Below the pieces are notes generated by a model, which was given only the letters and a program-made list of their open reading frames with translations, ran no database searches and was not told the DNA's origin. Positions 42,458-51,848 of a stretch of 64,000 nt of DNA are shown here, in pieces. Numbering within the stretch: position 1 is the first letter of the stretch; the number at the start of each line of letters is the position of its first letter. This DNA comes from Candidatus Flexicrinis proximus (GTDB lineage: Bacteria > Chloroflexota > Anaerolineae > Aggregatilineales > Phototrophicaceae), in contig JADJQF010000003.1 of assembly GCA_016712885.1 (NCBI GenBank), forward strand, positions 1 through 64,000. Direction: 5' to 3'. The translations under genes were made by a program, and so were the position numbers.

Positions 42458-44215
42458 GTGTATATGCGACGACTGACTTCCATGTTCCTGAAATATGCCC
42501 GCCGGACGTTGGCAATCGGCTTTACACTGCTGACCGCCGCTGCTGTCGCCCAGAATCCGCCCGCCGATGTCTGCGAGACGATCGTCAGGGATGCGCTGCA
42601 AGCGGCGAACACCGCCTGTCTGGGGACGGCCCGTAATCAGGTCTGTTACGGCAACATTCTCGGCGCGGCTTCTCCTGCAGATGGGGTTTCCGACCTGATT
42701 TTTCAGGACGTGGGGGACATCGCCACCCTTGCTCAGATTAAGGCGCTCGAATTAAGCCCGCTTAACGAGGCCGATCACGAATGGGGTGTCGCACTGATGC
42801 AAATCCAGGCGAACCTTCCCGACACGCTTCCCGGCCAGAACGTGACCTTCCTGCTTTTTGGCGACACAACCGTCGAGCAGACGGTCGGTGAACAAGTTCG
42901 CATCGATGCCGCTACAACCGATCCGTCGAACATGCGCCTAGGACCCAACACCACCAGTCCTGTAATCGGCTCAGTGCCGGAAGGTTCGGCGGTGGTTGCG
43001 ACCGGAAAGACCACTAACGCCGCAGGCGAAGAGTGGGTACGCGTGCGCTACGAGGACTACCGCACCCAGACCGGCTGGATGCTTGCATCGCTTCTGGATG
43101 TGGAGCTTGACAGTTTGCCGGACGTGGCGAGCGGGTCGCTGAACTACAATCCGATGCAGGCCTTCTATTTTAGAACGGGTATTGGCAGGACAACCTGCGC
43201 CACCGCGCCGGTCAACGGCGTGGTTGTGCAGACGCCACAGGGCGCCGGACGCGTGAATTTTAACGTAAACGGCATCAATGTGGCCCTCGGTTCGACCGTG
43301 TTCATCACCGCGCCAGAGGGCAGCGGCAGTACCTGCCTCTCGCTGATTACAGGCGGGATGGAACTGAGTTCTGGCGGTGCGAGTTTGGATCTCGTGCCTG
43401 GCGAGCGAAGCTGCGTGCCGGTTATCGAGGAGGATAAGGCGGGACCTCCCGGACCAGCCGTACCGTTCGACGCTACGGAAATTGCCTCGATAGCGGCCGT
43501 TCTCGACATACTCCCGTTGACGGTAGAAATCCCACCGCCAGCCCCTAGACGGACGCCGACGCCCCGTCCGCCGACGCAAACGCCGGTGCCGGCCGTCCAG
43601 CCGACTTCTGCACTGAGCGAGCCGGGAGGGGGAGGCGGCAGTCCTCTGCCAACCTCCACGCCTGATCCTGTAAATCCGCGCTTCATCGACGTCAACCGGA
43701 ACCGGCGCGGCGCGGTGGTCGATTTCTCTGTAACCGCTGGACCGGACGCTCCCAGCAGCATTACCTGGTCTCTCAGCGATTCAACCCAGAGTGGGCCGAA
43801 CGTGACGATCTTCTTTGGCGCGGGCGCAACCTACAGTGTTGGATTGGCGGTCTGCTGGTCTGACGGCGAATGCCGCAACCGTACGGTCGACGGGCAAATT
43901 CCGCCGTGTCCAATTGACTTTTCGCAGGCTGCGCCTATTCAGCTGATTTTCGACGGAAGTACTCAACGCTACCAGGTTTTTAAGACCGACGAGGCGTGTG
44001 CGAAAACTTTCGCCGGCAACTTCGGCGACGGTTTCGGTAATTTCGGCGGCACCGCGCATATTGGTGAAACCTGGGAAGTACAGGAAGTCCCCGCCATGAA
44101 CGTGGTCTGGGGGACTTTCGTTGGCGATGCCAGCCCAATTACGGTTACTATACCTGGGACGGGAGCACCACGTTCCCGGTTTTCACTCCGGCAATCGGCG
44201 CATACGCGCCGATAG
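42458..44215 (+). CDS. Secreted SH3b-like protein, paralog 2 of 5
   Basis: A 585-residue exported protein with the same plan as its neighbour: CETIVRDALQAANTACLG and RNQVCYGNILG, WGVALMQIQANLPDTLPGQN, then SH3b-like MRLGPNTTSPVIGSVPEGS to GWMLASLLDVEL. The block NPMQAFYFRTGIGRTTC and a PP-rich linker follow. The C-terminal part reads SSITWSLSDSTQSGPNVTIF and VGLAVCWSDGECRNR, a PKD-like fold with a Cys pair. It starts 12 bp after paralog 1. Confidence 0.72.
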   Translation: MYMRRLTSMFLKYARRTLAIGFTLLTAAAVAQNPPADVCETIVRDALQAANTACLGTARNQVCYGNILGAASPADGVSDLIFQDVGDIATLAQIKALELSPLNEADHEWGVALMQIQANLPDTLPGQNVTFLLFGDTTVEQTVGEQVRIDAATTDPSNMRLGPNTTSPVIGSVPEGSAVVATGKTTNAAGEEWVRVRYEDYRTQTGWMLASLLDVELDSLPDVASGSLNYNPMQAFYFRTGIGRTTCATAPVNGVVVQTPQGAGRVNFNVNGINVALGSTVFITAPEGSGSTCLSLITGGMELSSGGASLDLVPGERSCVPVIEEDKAGPPGPAVPFDATEIASIAAVLDILPLTVEIPPPAPRRTPTPRPPTQTPVPAVQPTSALSEPGGGGGSPLPTSTPDPVNPRFIDVNRNRRGAVVDFSVTAGPDAPSSITWSLSDSTQSGPNVTIFFGAGATYSVGLAVCWSDGECRNRTVDGQIPPCPIDFSQAAPIQLIFDGSTQRYQVFKTDEACAKTFAGNFGDGFGNFGGTAHIGETWEVQEVPAMNVVWGTFVGDASPITVTIPGTGAPRSRFSLRQSAHTRR

Positions 44216-44240
44216 GCCGGCCCTAAAGGGAGAATAGCGC

Positions 44241-45950
44241 ATGACATTGGCGGCGCTCAAACGGCTGCTCAGGCAGATTGCGGTGATGGGCGTGACGCTC
44301 CTGACGGCAATTGCAGTGGCGCAAGCGCCGGCGGCCAGTGCCTGTACGCTGATCGTGCAGACTGCGCTGCGCGCAGCGGACGAAGCGTGCAGCGGAACCA
44401 CCCGCAACCACGTGTGCTACGGTAACGTCCTGGGGGTTGCGACCCCTGCGGACGGCGTTGAGGACCTGGTCTTTGACGCTGTGGGCGATATTGCTTCGCT
44501 GCTCAAGGTCAAAACGCTTAAGCTCAGCCCGCTGGACGAAGAGGCAAACGAGTGGGGCGTAGCGTTGATGCAGCTCCAGGCGACACTGCCGGACACTCTG
44601 CCCGGCCAGAACGTGACCTTCCTGATGTTCGGTGATGTGACCATCACTGAAAATGTCGGCGAACAGGTTCGCGTCGACGGCGCGATGCGCGAAAATGCGA
44701 ATGTCCGCCTTGGCCCGTATGCGACCGGGCCGATACTTGGCTCGCTCACCGCGGGATCCCCACTGATTGCGACCGGAAAGGCCGTTACCAGCATTGACGA
44801 ACTGTGGATACGGGTCCGCTTCGAAGGGTATCGCACCCGTTCCGGCTGGATCCTCGCGTCGCTTGTCGATGTCGATCTCGATGCGCTGCCCGATGTCCCG
44901 ATCGGGTCGATCACCTACAACCCGATGCAGGCTTTCTACTTTCGCTCGGGCATTGGCCAGACCCAGTGTGCCAGCGCGCCGATTGACGGCGTATTGGTTC
45001 AGACCCCATTCGGGACAGGCAAGGTCAGTTTCAACGTCAACGGTATAGACATCGCGATGGGATCGACGGCGCTGCTGACATCCCCGGCCAGCGAAGCCAA
45101 CACCTGCGTTTCACTGATCGCGGGTGACGCTGAACTGCGCTCGAACGGCGAGGTTTTGAACCTCGACCCAGGCGAGAAAAGCTGCACGGTCCTCAACGAC
45201 GACGGCAGTTCGGATGGACCGGGCCCTGCGCTACCCTTCGATCGTGACGAGATCGGCTCGGTTGCACCGGTGATCGACATTCTGCCGGAAGACGTCGACA
45301 TTCCTGATCCCGCGCGCCGGCGCACCCCAACGCCGTACGCGACAGTGGTAGCCGTTCCGACCTCAAGGGTCACGGCCACGCCACTGCCGACTGAGTTTCC
45401 CGGCGGTCCCACCAATCCGCCGCCTACTACGCCGACCTCAACTCCAGTGTCTGGCAGTGCGCGCTTTGTGAACCTGAGTCATGTGCGTAACGGATTTGTC
45501 GTCCAGTGGAGCACGGGTGCCGGTCCTGATGGCCCCGGATCGTATTTCTTTAATCTCGGTGACGGAAACACGTTCCCCGGAGCAAGCCCTGTGCACACCT
45601 ACGCGCCGGGTAGCTATTCCGCCAATGTGACCGCCTGCTGGTCGGACGGAGAGTGTATCGAGGCGTGGTCAGGGGTCGATGTACCCCCGTGTGCCGTGGA
45701 CTATACTCAGCCCGCACCAGTCAATATCACCTACGCCGGTACGCCCCCCGATCAGTACGAGCTTTTCAAGACCGACGAATTCTGCGGCCTGATCGCTGTG
45801 GGAATGGTTGGTCCGGTTAGCCCGAATTTCAGCGGGGCAGGGCATGTCGGAGAGCAGTGGATAGGCAGCCTCTTCGGCGGTGGGCCTTCGTACAACCTGT
45901 TTTCCATCGGCGACACCTCACCGCAGAACGCGGCGGTTCCGCCACCGTAA
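44241..45950 (+). CDS. Secreted SH3b-like/PKD-like protein, paralog 3 of 5
   Basis: A 569-residue exported protein with the shared N-terminal domain (CTLIVQTALRAADEACSG, RNHVCYGNVLG, WGVALMQLQATLPDTLPGQN). An SH3b-like segment NVRLGPYATGPILGSLTAGS to GWILASLVDVDL follows. Next come NPMQAFYFRSGIGQTQC and a linker. The C-terminal PKD-like domain (SYFFNLGDGNTFPGASPVHT, ANVTACWSDGECIE) matches that of paralog 2 closely, suggesting recent duplication of this pair. Confidence 0.72.
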   Translation: MTLAALKRLLRQIAVMGVTLLTAIAVAQAPAASACTLIVQTALRAADEACSGTTRNHVCYGNVLGVATPADGVEDLVFDAVGDIASLLKVKTLKLSPLDEEANEWGVALMQLQATLPDTLPGQNVTFLMFGDVTITENVGEQVRVDGAMRENANVRLGPYATGPILGSLTAGSPLIATGKAVTSIDELWIRVRFEGYRTRSGWILASLVDVDLDALPDVPIGSITYNPMQAFYFRSGIGQTQCASAPIDGVLVQTPFGTGKVSFNVNGIDIAMGSTALLTSPASEANTCVSLIAGDAELRSNGEVLNLDPGEKSCTVLNDDGSSDGPGPALPFDRDEIGSVAPVIDILPEDVDIPDPARRRTPTPYATVVAVPTSRVTATPLPTEFPGGPTNPPPTTPTSTPVSGSARFVNLSHVRNGFVVQWSTGAGPDGPGSYFFNLGDGNTFPGASPVHTYAPGSYSANVTACWSDGECIEAWSGVDVPPCAVDYTQPAPVNITYAGTPPDQYELFKTDEFCGLIAVGMVGPVSPNFSGAGHVGEQWIGSLFGGGPSYNLFSIGDTSPQNAAVPPP

Positions 45951-46025
45951 ATCATAAGGCTTCCTGGCCGCAAAGCCGTAGTAAAATGTGAACCTGATAA
46001 AACTACGCAATGCAGCGGAGCCGGG

Positions 46026-47729
46026 ATGATGTTTTCTATAAATGCCAGGCGAGTTCTGAAACGGTTTGCCACCCTTGCCGTTCCGCTTGTCACGGCGCTG
46101 GCGGTCGCGCAGGCGCCGGCTGAAATGTGCACGACAATTGTTCAGGCTGCACTCGAAGCTGCCGACCAGGCCTGTTCCAGCACCGGGCGAAACCAGGTCT
46201 GCTATGGAAACATACTCGGTGACGCTGTGCCAGCCGACGGGGTAACCGAACTGAACTTCGCTGATGTGGGCGATATTGAACAGGTGCAAAACATCCAGTC
46301 GCTGCACCTTAGCCCGCTGAATGAAGCGACACAGCAGTGGGGCGTCGCCCTTATGCAGCTCCAGGCTAACCTGCCGGATACGCTGCCTGGCCAGAATGTG
46401 ACGTTTCTGCTCTTCGGCGATGTTGAGATCGAGGAAGCGCTGGACGATCAAGTTCGTGTTCCCGCGCAGGCACTGCGGGCAACCAATATCCGGCTGCGTC
46501 CCAGCGTGAACAGTGAAGTGCTGGGCGCGCTGCCACGGGGGGCCGAAGTCCTTGTGACCGGCAAATACCTGAATTCCGCTGGCGAGGTCTGGTTGCGCGT
46601 CAAATACGAACAGTACCGGACGCGCACAGGCTGGGCGTACGGCAACCTTTTTGATATTCAATTCAGCGAACTGCCTGATGTCTCACCGGACTCGCTGGTG
46701 TTGAATCCAATGCAGGCGTTTTATTTCCGCACGGGTATTGGGCGGTCGACCTGCGCCGAAGCGCCGACCAGCGGCGTGGTCGTCCAGACTCCCGAAGGCG
46801 CAGGGCTGGTCAATTTCTCGGTCAACGGCGTGGACATCTCGCTGGGCTCTACCGCGGTCTTGAGCAGCAGCGAAAGCGAACTACTGAATGTCGCGCTGCT
46901 CGAGGGGGTCGGCAGCGTCGAAATCGGCGGCCTTGCACGGCAGCTCGTTCCCGGCGCAGAGACCCGGATTGAACGGCGAGCCAGCGACTCTCCGAACAGC
47001 GAGCCGGTTATCCCGTCCCTGCCGGTTCCCATCTCCCGTGAGCGGTATAAGGTCGTGTCGCAGGTGCTGAGCATTGCACCCCGTAAGATCACGCTGCCGG
47101 AGCCAGCCACGCGTGACGCCATCGAGCGCGTAAACCCTCTGGAGGTTGGCGGAGGAGTCATTGCGATCGACATTCAGGTGCCGGGCTGCCCGCAGGGGAC
47201 TCCTCCTGAGCAATGCGCGTGCAATGATGTTGACGGCGACGGGATTTGCGATGCGGTGCCGTGCTCTGAGCGCTTCCCGACGATGTGTGTTCCTGGGTGC
47301 CGAGATGATGACAGGGACGGCAAGTGCGACGTCCAGTGTCCAGACCGGAACGGAGATGGGCGCTGCGATGTGGTCGATGACACCTGCCCGGATCTGAATA
47401 ACGACGGGCGCTGTGACACGCTGCCGTGCATTGTCGGGTCGATTGGCTGTGAGTGCGAAGACAGTAACAACAACGCCATCTGCGACAATCTGGAAAGCAC
47501 GGTCAGCTGTCTGCTACCCGGTCCGGTTGCCTGCGATCCGACCTGCACGAATGTGGACGGTGACGCGACCTGCGATGCCTTCGATCCCTGCATTGATGCA
47601 GATGGCGACGGACTGTGCGACATCCTCTGCAATCCTCTGGTATCGGAATGCCCGCCCATCGTTTCCACGCGAACACCGACACCGATCATGGGCAGTAATC
47701 CGACCCGGACACCCACGCCTTCCAAATGA
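46026..47729 (+). CDS. Secreted SH3b-like protein with Asp-rich repeats, paralog 4 of 5
   Basis: A 567-residue exported protein sharing the N-terminal domain (CTTIVQAALEAADQACSS, RNQVCYGNILG), SH3b-like region (NIRLRPSVNSEVLGALPRGA) and NPMQAFYFRTGIGRSTC block. Instead of a PKD domain it ends in about eight short repeats of the form D-x-D-G-D-G-x-C-D (NDVDGDGICDAVP, DRNGDGRCDVVDD, DADGDGLCDILC), interleaved with cysteines. These look like calcium-binding, thrombospondin type-3-like loops. The last gene before dnaE. Confidence 0.75.
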   Translation: MMFSINARRVLKRFATLAVPLVTALAVAQAPAEMCTTIVQAALEAADQACSSTGRNQVCYGNILGDAVPADGVTELNFADVGDIEQVQNIQSLHLSPLNEATQQWGVALMQLQANLPDTLPGQNVTFLLFGDVEIEEALDDQVRVPAQALRATNIRLRPSVNSEVLGALPRGAEVLVTGKYLNSAGEVWLRVKYEQYRTRTGWAYGNLFDIQFSELPDVSPDSLVLNPMQAFYFRTGIGRSTCAEAPTSGVVVQTPEGAGLVNFSVNGVDISLGSTAVLSSSESELLNVALLEGVGSVEIGGLARQLVPGAETRIERRASDSPNSEPVIPSLPVPISRERYKVVSQVLSIAPRKITLPEPATRDAIERVNPLEVGGGVIAIDIQVPGCPQGTPPEQCACNDVDGDGICDAVPCSERFPTMCVPGCRDDDRDGKCDVQCPDRNGDGRCDVVDDTCPDLNNDGRCDTLPCIVGSIGCECEDSNNNAICDNLESTVSCLLPGPVACDPTCTNVDGDATCDAFDPCIDADGDGLCDILCNPLVSECPPIVSTRTPTPIMGSNPTRTPTPSK

Positions 47730-47765
47730 GCAGCGTCAGGTAGGCGTCGATAAAATCAGGTAAAA

Positions 47766-47789
47766 TGGGGCAATCGCAAAATTGCCCCC
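47766..47789 (+). other. Stem-loop in the dnaE leader
   Basis: Arms TGGGGCAAT (47766-47774) and ATTGCCCC (47781-47788) form a stem ending 12 bp before the dnaE ATG at 47801. There is no T-run, so it is not a clear terminator. It might affect translation of dnaE or end the upstream mRNA. Confidence 0.45.
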
Positions 47790-47800
47790 ACTGATTCAAA

Positions 47801-50800
47801 ATGCCTGAAACACCAAACCAATTCGTTCATCTGCACGTCCACACCGAGTTCTCCCTGCTGGACGGGCTGAGCAAGATCAAAGCCCTGGTCAAGCGCGCTA
47901 AAGCGCTCGAAATGCCTGCACTCGCCATCACCGACCATGGGACGATGTATGGCGTACAGGATTTCTATCACGCGGCTGTTGATGCCAAACTTCAGCCAAT
48001 TCTGGGCATGGAATCGTACCTTGCACGCCGCAAGATGACTGATAAAGATCCGACACTGGACAAGCGCCCGTTCCATCTGCTGCTCCTGGCGCGGAACTTC
48101 ACGGGCTATCGCAACCTACTAAAGCTCGCCAGTGCCGCGCAGCTCGAAGGCTATTACTACCGGCCGCGTGTCGATCTGGACATGCTTGCCAGCCACGCCG
48201 AAGGGTTGATCGCCACGACGGGCTGCCTCGCAGCGAAGGTGCCTCAGCTGGTGATGGCCGGAAAAGATGACGAAGCCCGCGAGTGGATTGGCCGGTTCAG
48301 CGAAATCTTTGGACCGGACAACTTCTTCCTTGAACTTCAGCACCACGAAGTGCCCGCGCTCAAGCAGGTTAACCAGTGGCTGATTGATTACGCCAAGAGC
48401 GGTCATACACCGGTCAAGCTGGTGGCGACCAACGATGTGCATTACATCCTGAAAGAGGATTACGACGCCCACGATACGCTGCTGTGCATCCAGACTGCGT
48501 CCCTCAAGAGCCAGTCAAAGCGCTCTGATGGCGATGACGAAGGCGGTACGGCCGGCCGCATGGCAATGTCTGATAACAGCTATTACCTGACGACGGCCGA
48601 CGAGATGTGGTCGATCTTCGGGGAAGTGCCGGAAGCGCTGACCACTTCGCTCGAAATCGCACAGCGCTGCGCGTTTGAAATGCCCGCGCGCGAGTATCAC
48701 TTTCCGAAGTTCCCCGTGCCGGATGGATATGATGCCAAGACGTATCTGCGCCGCTTGTGCGAGCTCGGAATGGACTGGCGCTTTGAAGACCGCAGCCACG
48801 ATCCGAAACTGCGCGCCCAGCTCGACTATGAGCTGAACGTCATCGACAGCATGGGGTTCAACACCTACTTCCTGATCGTGTGGGATCTGTGTGAGTATGC
48901 GCGCCATGCCGATATCTGGTTCAACGTGCGCGGCTCCGGCGCCGGAAGCCTTGCGCTGTATTCACTGGGCATCACCAACATCGACCCGATACAGAACGTG
49001 CTGTTCTTCGAGCGCTTCCTGAATCCGGAGCGCAAGACGATGCCTGACATCGACATCGACTATCCCGACGACCGCCGTCAGGAAATGATGAAGTACAGTG
49101 TGCAGAAGTACGGGACAGATAAGGTCGCGGCGATCATTACGTTCGGGACACTAGGCGCCAAACAGGCTGTCCGTGACGTGGCGCGTACCATGGAAGTCGA
49201 CCTCAACATCATTAACAAGGCCCTCAAGCACATTCCCCAGGAACCCAAACCGAAACCGGTTGAAAAGTACGTGGAAGACAACCCTGACCTGAAGGCGATG
49301 GTAGAAGACGATCCACAGCTGAAGGGCGTGATGACGATGGCGGGAAAGCTCCAGGGCGCGCGTCGTCATACCTCGGTTCATGCGGCGGGGGTCATTATCG
49401 CGGACCAGGACCTGCGCGAGTATCTGCCGCTGCACCGCGTGACCGGGAAGGAAAACGCCGACCTGCCGATCAAGCAGGTCACCCAGTTCACGATGGAGAC
49501 CTGCGAGGCGATTGGCCTGCTCAAGATCGACTTTCTTGGTCTGGCGACGCTTAACATCCTGCGGACCGCCTGCGAGCTCGTCAACCGCTATCACGGCACG
49601 AACTACTCGATGGACAACATTCCGTACCGGCATGACGATCCGGCCCTGAGCGACCTGCAGCAGAAACAGCTCAGCGAGGCTTACAGGCTGATCGCACGGG
49701 GCGACACCGTCGGCGTGTTCCAGCTTGAAAGTTCGGGAATGCAGAACATGCTGCGCGATATGCGCCCGCGCGAATTCGAGAACATCGTCGCGGCAGTGTC
49801 TCTTTACCGGCCGGGGCCGCTGGATTACATCCCTACCTATAACAAGCGCCTGCACGGGGACGAAGCCGTCGAGTATCTGCACCCGAAGTTGGAAGCCATT
49901 ACCTCGACCACCTACGGAATCCTGGTGTACCAGGAACAGATCATGCAGATCGCCCGCGACCTGTTCGGTTACAAACTGGGCGAAGCCGACCTGATGCGCC
50001 GTGCTGTCAGCAAGAAGAAGGACGAAGACCTCGCCAAGCACCGCGCGATCTTCAAAGAGCGCGGCCCATCGCATGATGTCCCGGTCGAGGTCGCGGACCG
50101 GATTTTCGATCAGGTCTTCGAGTTCGCGAATTACGGGTTCAATAAGGCGCACGCCGCCGATTACGCCGTCTTGTCGGTACAGACCGCGTTTTTGAAGGCG
50201 CACTATCCTGAAGAGTATATGGCGGCGCTGCTGACCGTACAAGTCGGCGCGCCGGACAAACTGGCCGTGTTCCTTGAGGAGTGCCGTCGGCTGCATATCC
50301 CGATTCTGCCGCCGGACATCAACGGCAGTGATATGAACTTCACGATTGAGGAAGCCAACGGACGGCGCGGTATCCGCTTCGGATTGGTCGCAATCAAAGG
50401 GGCGGGCGAGGGCGCGCTGCGGCCCATTCTGGACGAACACGACACGCGTGGCCGCTTCACAAGTCTCGAAGACCTGGCCAGGCGGGTCGATCTGCGCCGG
50501 GTCGGGAAGCGCACTATTGAGGCGCTCGCACAGGTTGGGGGGTTGGACTCCCTGCACCCGGATCGCCAGCAGATGTTTGAGCAGGCCGGGACACTGGTGG
50601 AATTCAGCGGCCGCGAACATGACGATGCTGAACACGGCCAGATGAGCCTGTTTGGCGGCGTTGCCGAGGCTGAAAGCCGGATTGAGTTCCGGCCGATTAA
50701 AGAAAATGCCCGCAAGACCAGCCGTGAACTGCTGGTGTGGGAAAAGGAATTGCTCGGCGTGTATGTCAGCGGGCGCCCGATTGACAAATTCCGGAGCGAC

Positions 50801-51709
50801 CTGCGGCGGCTGAACAGCGAGGAAGTGCTAAAACTCAAGGAGGACAGCCCACACTATGCCGAGCAGCAGGTGAAAATCGCCGGCGAGATCGTCTCGATGC
50901 GCAAGGTTTTCACCAAGAAACAGGAGGCGATGGCGATCCTGCAGGTAGAGGATTGGCACGACAGCGCTTCACCGATCGAAGTGGTCATATTCCCGCGGAC
51001 GTTCGCGCAGATTCAATCCCTGATCGACAGCGGCGACCTCCCTGACATCCGCGAGGGCGAGGTATTCGTCTTCACTGGGAAATTCGATGTCTCGCGCGGT
51101 GACGCACAGATCATCTGCGAGCGCGTGTCTCAAAATTTCGAATTGATGGAAGTGATACGGCCGCAAGGATCACCCGAACCCGAGAGTGTGGAAGCTGTGC
51201 GCACCGGCGACGAACCTGATTGGGCATTGGCCCCCCGCCACGACGATCTGCCGCCAGAGGATGAGCTGACGCCCGCGACGATCTCGGGCACGGTTACGAC
51301 TACCATGCAGATGTCCGCAATTACAGATGACCTGCCGGACGATGCGCCCGACTGGATGCGGCCAAACGGGGGTAACGGTCTTACCGCGCCGCGCTGGCTG
51401 GTGGTAACGCTTGAGCGCAGCGGCGACCCGGAGGAGGACGTCAAGACCCTGGGACGCCTGCACCGGGCAATCTTCAACCATCCCGGCAGCGATCACTTCC
51501 TCGTGCGCGCCGAAGTCAATGGCTCGAACCACTGGTTCAACTTCGATGACCTGACCCTCTGCTCGGAGCCGCTGCTGGCGAAACTGCGCGAAATCGTACG
51601 CCCGGATCAGATTCAGGTGCTTGACCGTGCGCCGGCAGGCGTGCCGACCCAACACTCGGTGAACGCGTCGAATGGCGGCTCAAACGGAACGTTTCGCCGC
51701 AAGTCATAA
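47801..51709 (+). CDS. dnaE: DNA polymerase III alpha subunit
   Basis: The replicative polymerase catalytic subunit, 1302 residues, DnaE type. The N-terminal PHP domain starts FVHLHVHTEFSLLDGLSK with ITDHGTMYG. The palm carries NVRGSGAGSLALYSLGI and the catalytic aspartates in MPDIDIDYPDDRR. Thumb and finger segments include YQEQIMQIARDLFGYKLGEA, and NYGFNKAHAADYAVLS follows. A C-terminal OB fold spans VKIAGEIVSMRKVFTKKQEA, and a variable tail follows. The reading frame is intact over 3.9 kb. Confidence 0.97.
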   Translation: MPETPNQFVHLHVHTEFSLLDGLSKIKALVKRAKALEMPALAITDHGTMYGVQDFYHAAVDAKLQPILGMESYLARRKMTDKDPTLDKRPFHLLLLARNFTGYRNLLKLASAAQLEGYYYRPRVDLDMLASHAEGLIATTGCLAAKVPQLVMAGKDDEAREWIGRFSEIFGPDNFFLELQHHEVPALKQVNQWLIDYAKSGHTPVKLVATNDVHYILKEDYDAHDTLLCIQTASLKSQSKRSDGDDEGGTAGRMAMSDNSYYLTTADEMWSIFGEVPEALTTSLEIAQRCAFEMPAREYHFPKFPVPDGYDAKTYLRRLCELGMDWRFEDRSHDPKLRAQLDYELNVIDSMGFNTYFLIVWDLCEYARHADIWFNVRGSGAGSLALYSLGITNIDPIQNVLFFERFLNPERKTMPDIDIDYPDDRRQEMMKYSVQKYGTDKVAAIITFGTLGAKQAVRDVARTMEVDLNIINKALKHIPQEPKPKPVEKYVEDNPDLKAMVEDDPQLKGVMTMAGKLQGARRHTSVHAAGVIIADQDLREYLPLHRVTGKENADLPIKQVTQFTMETCEAIGLLKIDFLGLATLNILRTACELVNRYHGTNYSMDNIPYRHDDPALSDLQQKQLSEAYRLIARGDTVGVFQLESSGMQNMLRDMRPREFENIVAAVSLYRPGPLDYIPTYNKRLHGDEAVEYLHPKLEAITSTTYGILVYQEQIMQIARDLFGYKLGEADLMRRAVSKKKDEDLAKHRAIFKERGPSHDVPVEVADRIFDQVFEFANYGFNKAHAADYAVLSVQTAFLKAHYPEEYMAALLTVQVGAPDKLAVFLEECRRLHIPILPPDINGSDMNFTIEEANGRRGIRFGLVAIKGAGEGALRPILDEHDTRGRFTSLEDLARRVDLRRVGKRTIEALAQVGGLDSLHPDRQQMFEQAGTLVEFSGREHDDAEHGQMSLFGGVAEAESRIEFRPIKENARKTSRELLVWEKELLGVYVSGRPIDKFRSDLRRLNSEEVLKLKEDSPHYAEQQVKIAGEIVSMRKVFTKKQEAMAILQVEDWHDSASPIEVVIFPRTFAQIQSLIDSGDLPDIREGEVFVFTGKFDVSRGDAQIICERVSQNFELMEVIRPQGSPEPESVEAVRTGDEPDWALAPRHDDLPPEDELTPATISGTVTTTMQMSAITDDLPDDAPDWMRPNGGNGLTAPRWLVVTLERSGDPEEDVKTLGRLHRAIFNHPGSDHFLVRAEVNGSNHWFNFDDLTLCSEPLLAKLREIVRPDQIQVLDRAPAGVPTQHSVNASNGGSNGTFRRKS

Positions 51710-51750
51710 CACAGCCACAAATCGCCGGCACCCGCACGTATAGAAGACAA

Positions 51751-51779
51751 AACGCCCTCTCGGATTGCGAGAAGGCGTT
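51751..51779. terminator. Bidirectional terminator between dnaE and paralog 5
   Basis: Arms AACGCCCTCTCG (51751-51762) and CGAGAAGGCGTT (51768-51779), with one wobble/mismatch position, lie 42 bp after dnaE between convergent genes. Confidence 0.75.
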
Positions 51780-51848
51780 TCGATACATTTAAGGGCGTGC
51801 ATCGCAGTTTCTGCGGGGAGTTAGCGCCCTCACAAAGCAGACTGCATA

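Noticed and set aside
49151..50635. 494-codon open frame on the minus strand inside dnaE
   Set aside because: Shadow of dnaE in GC-rich sequence; dnaE is intact and complete.
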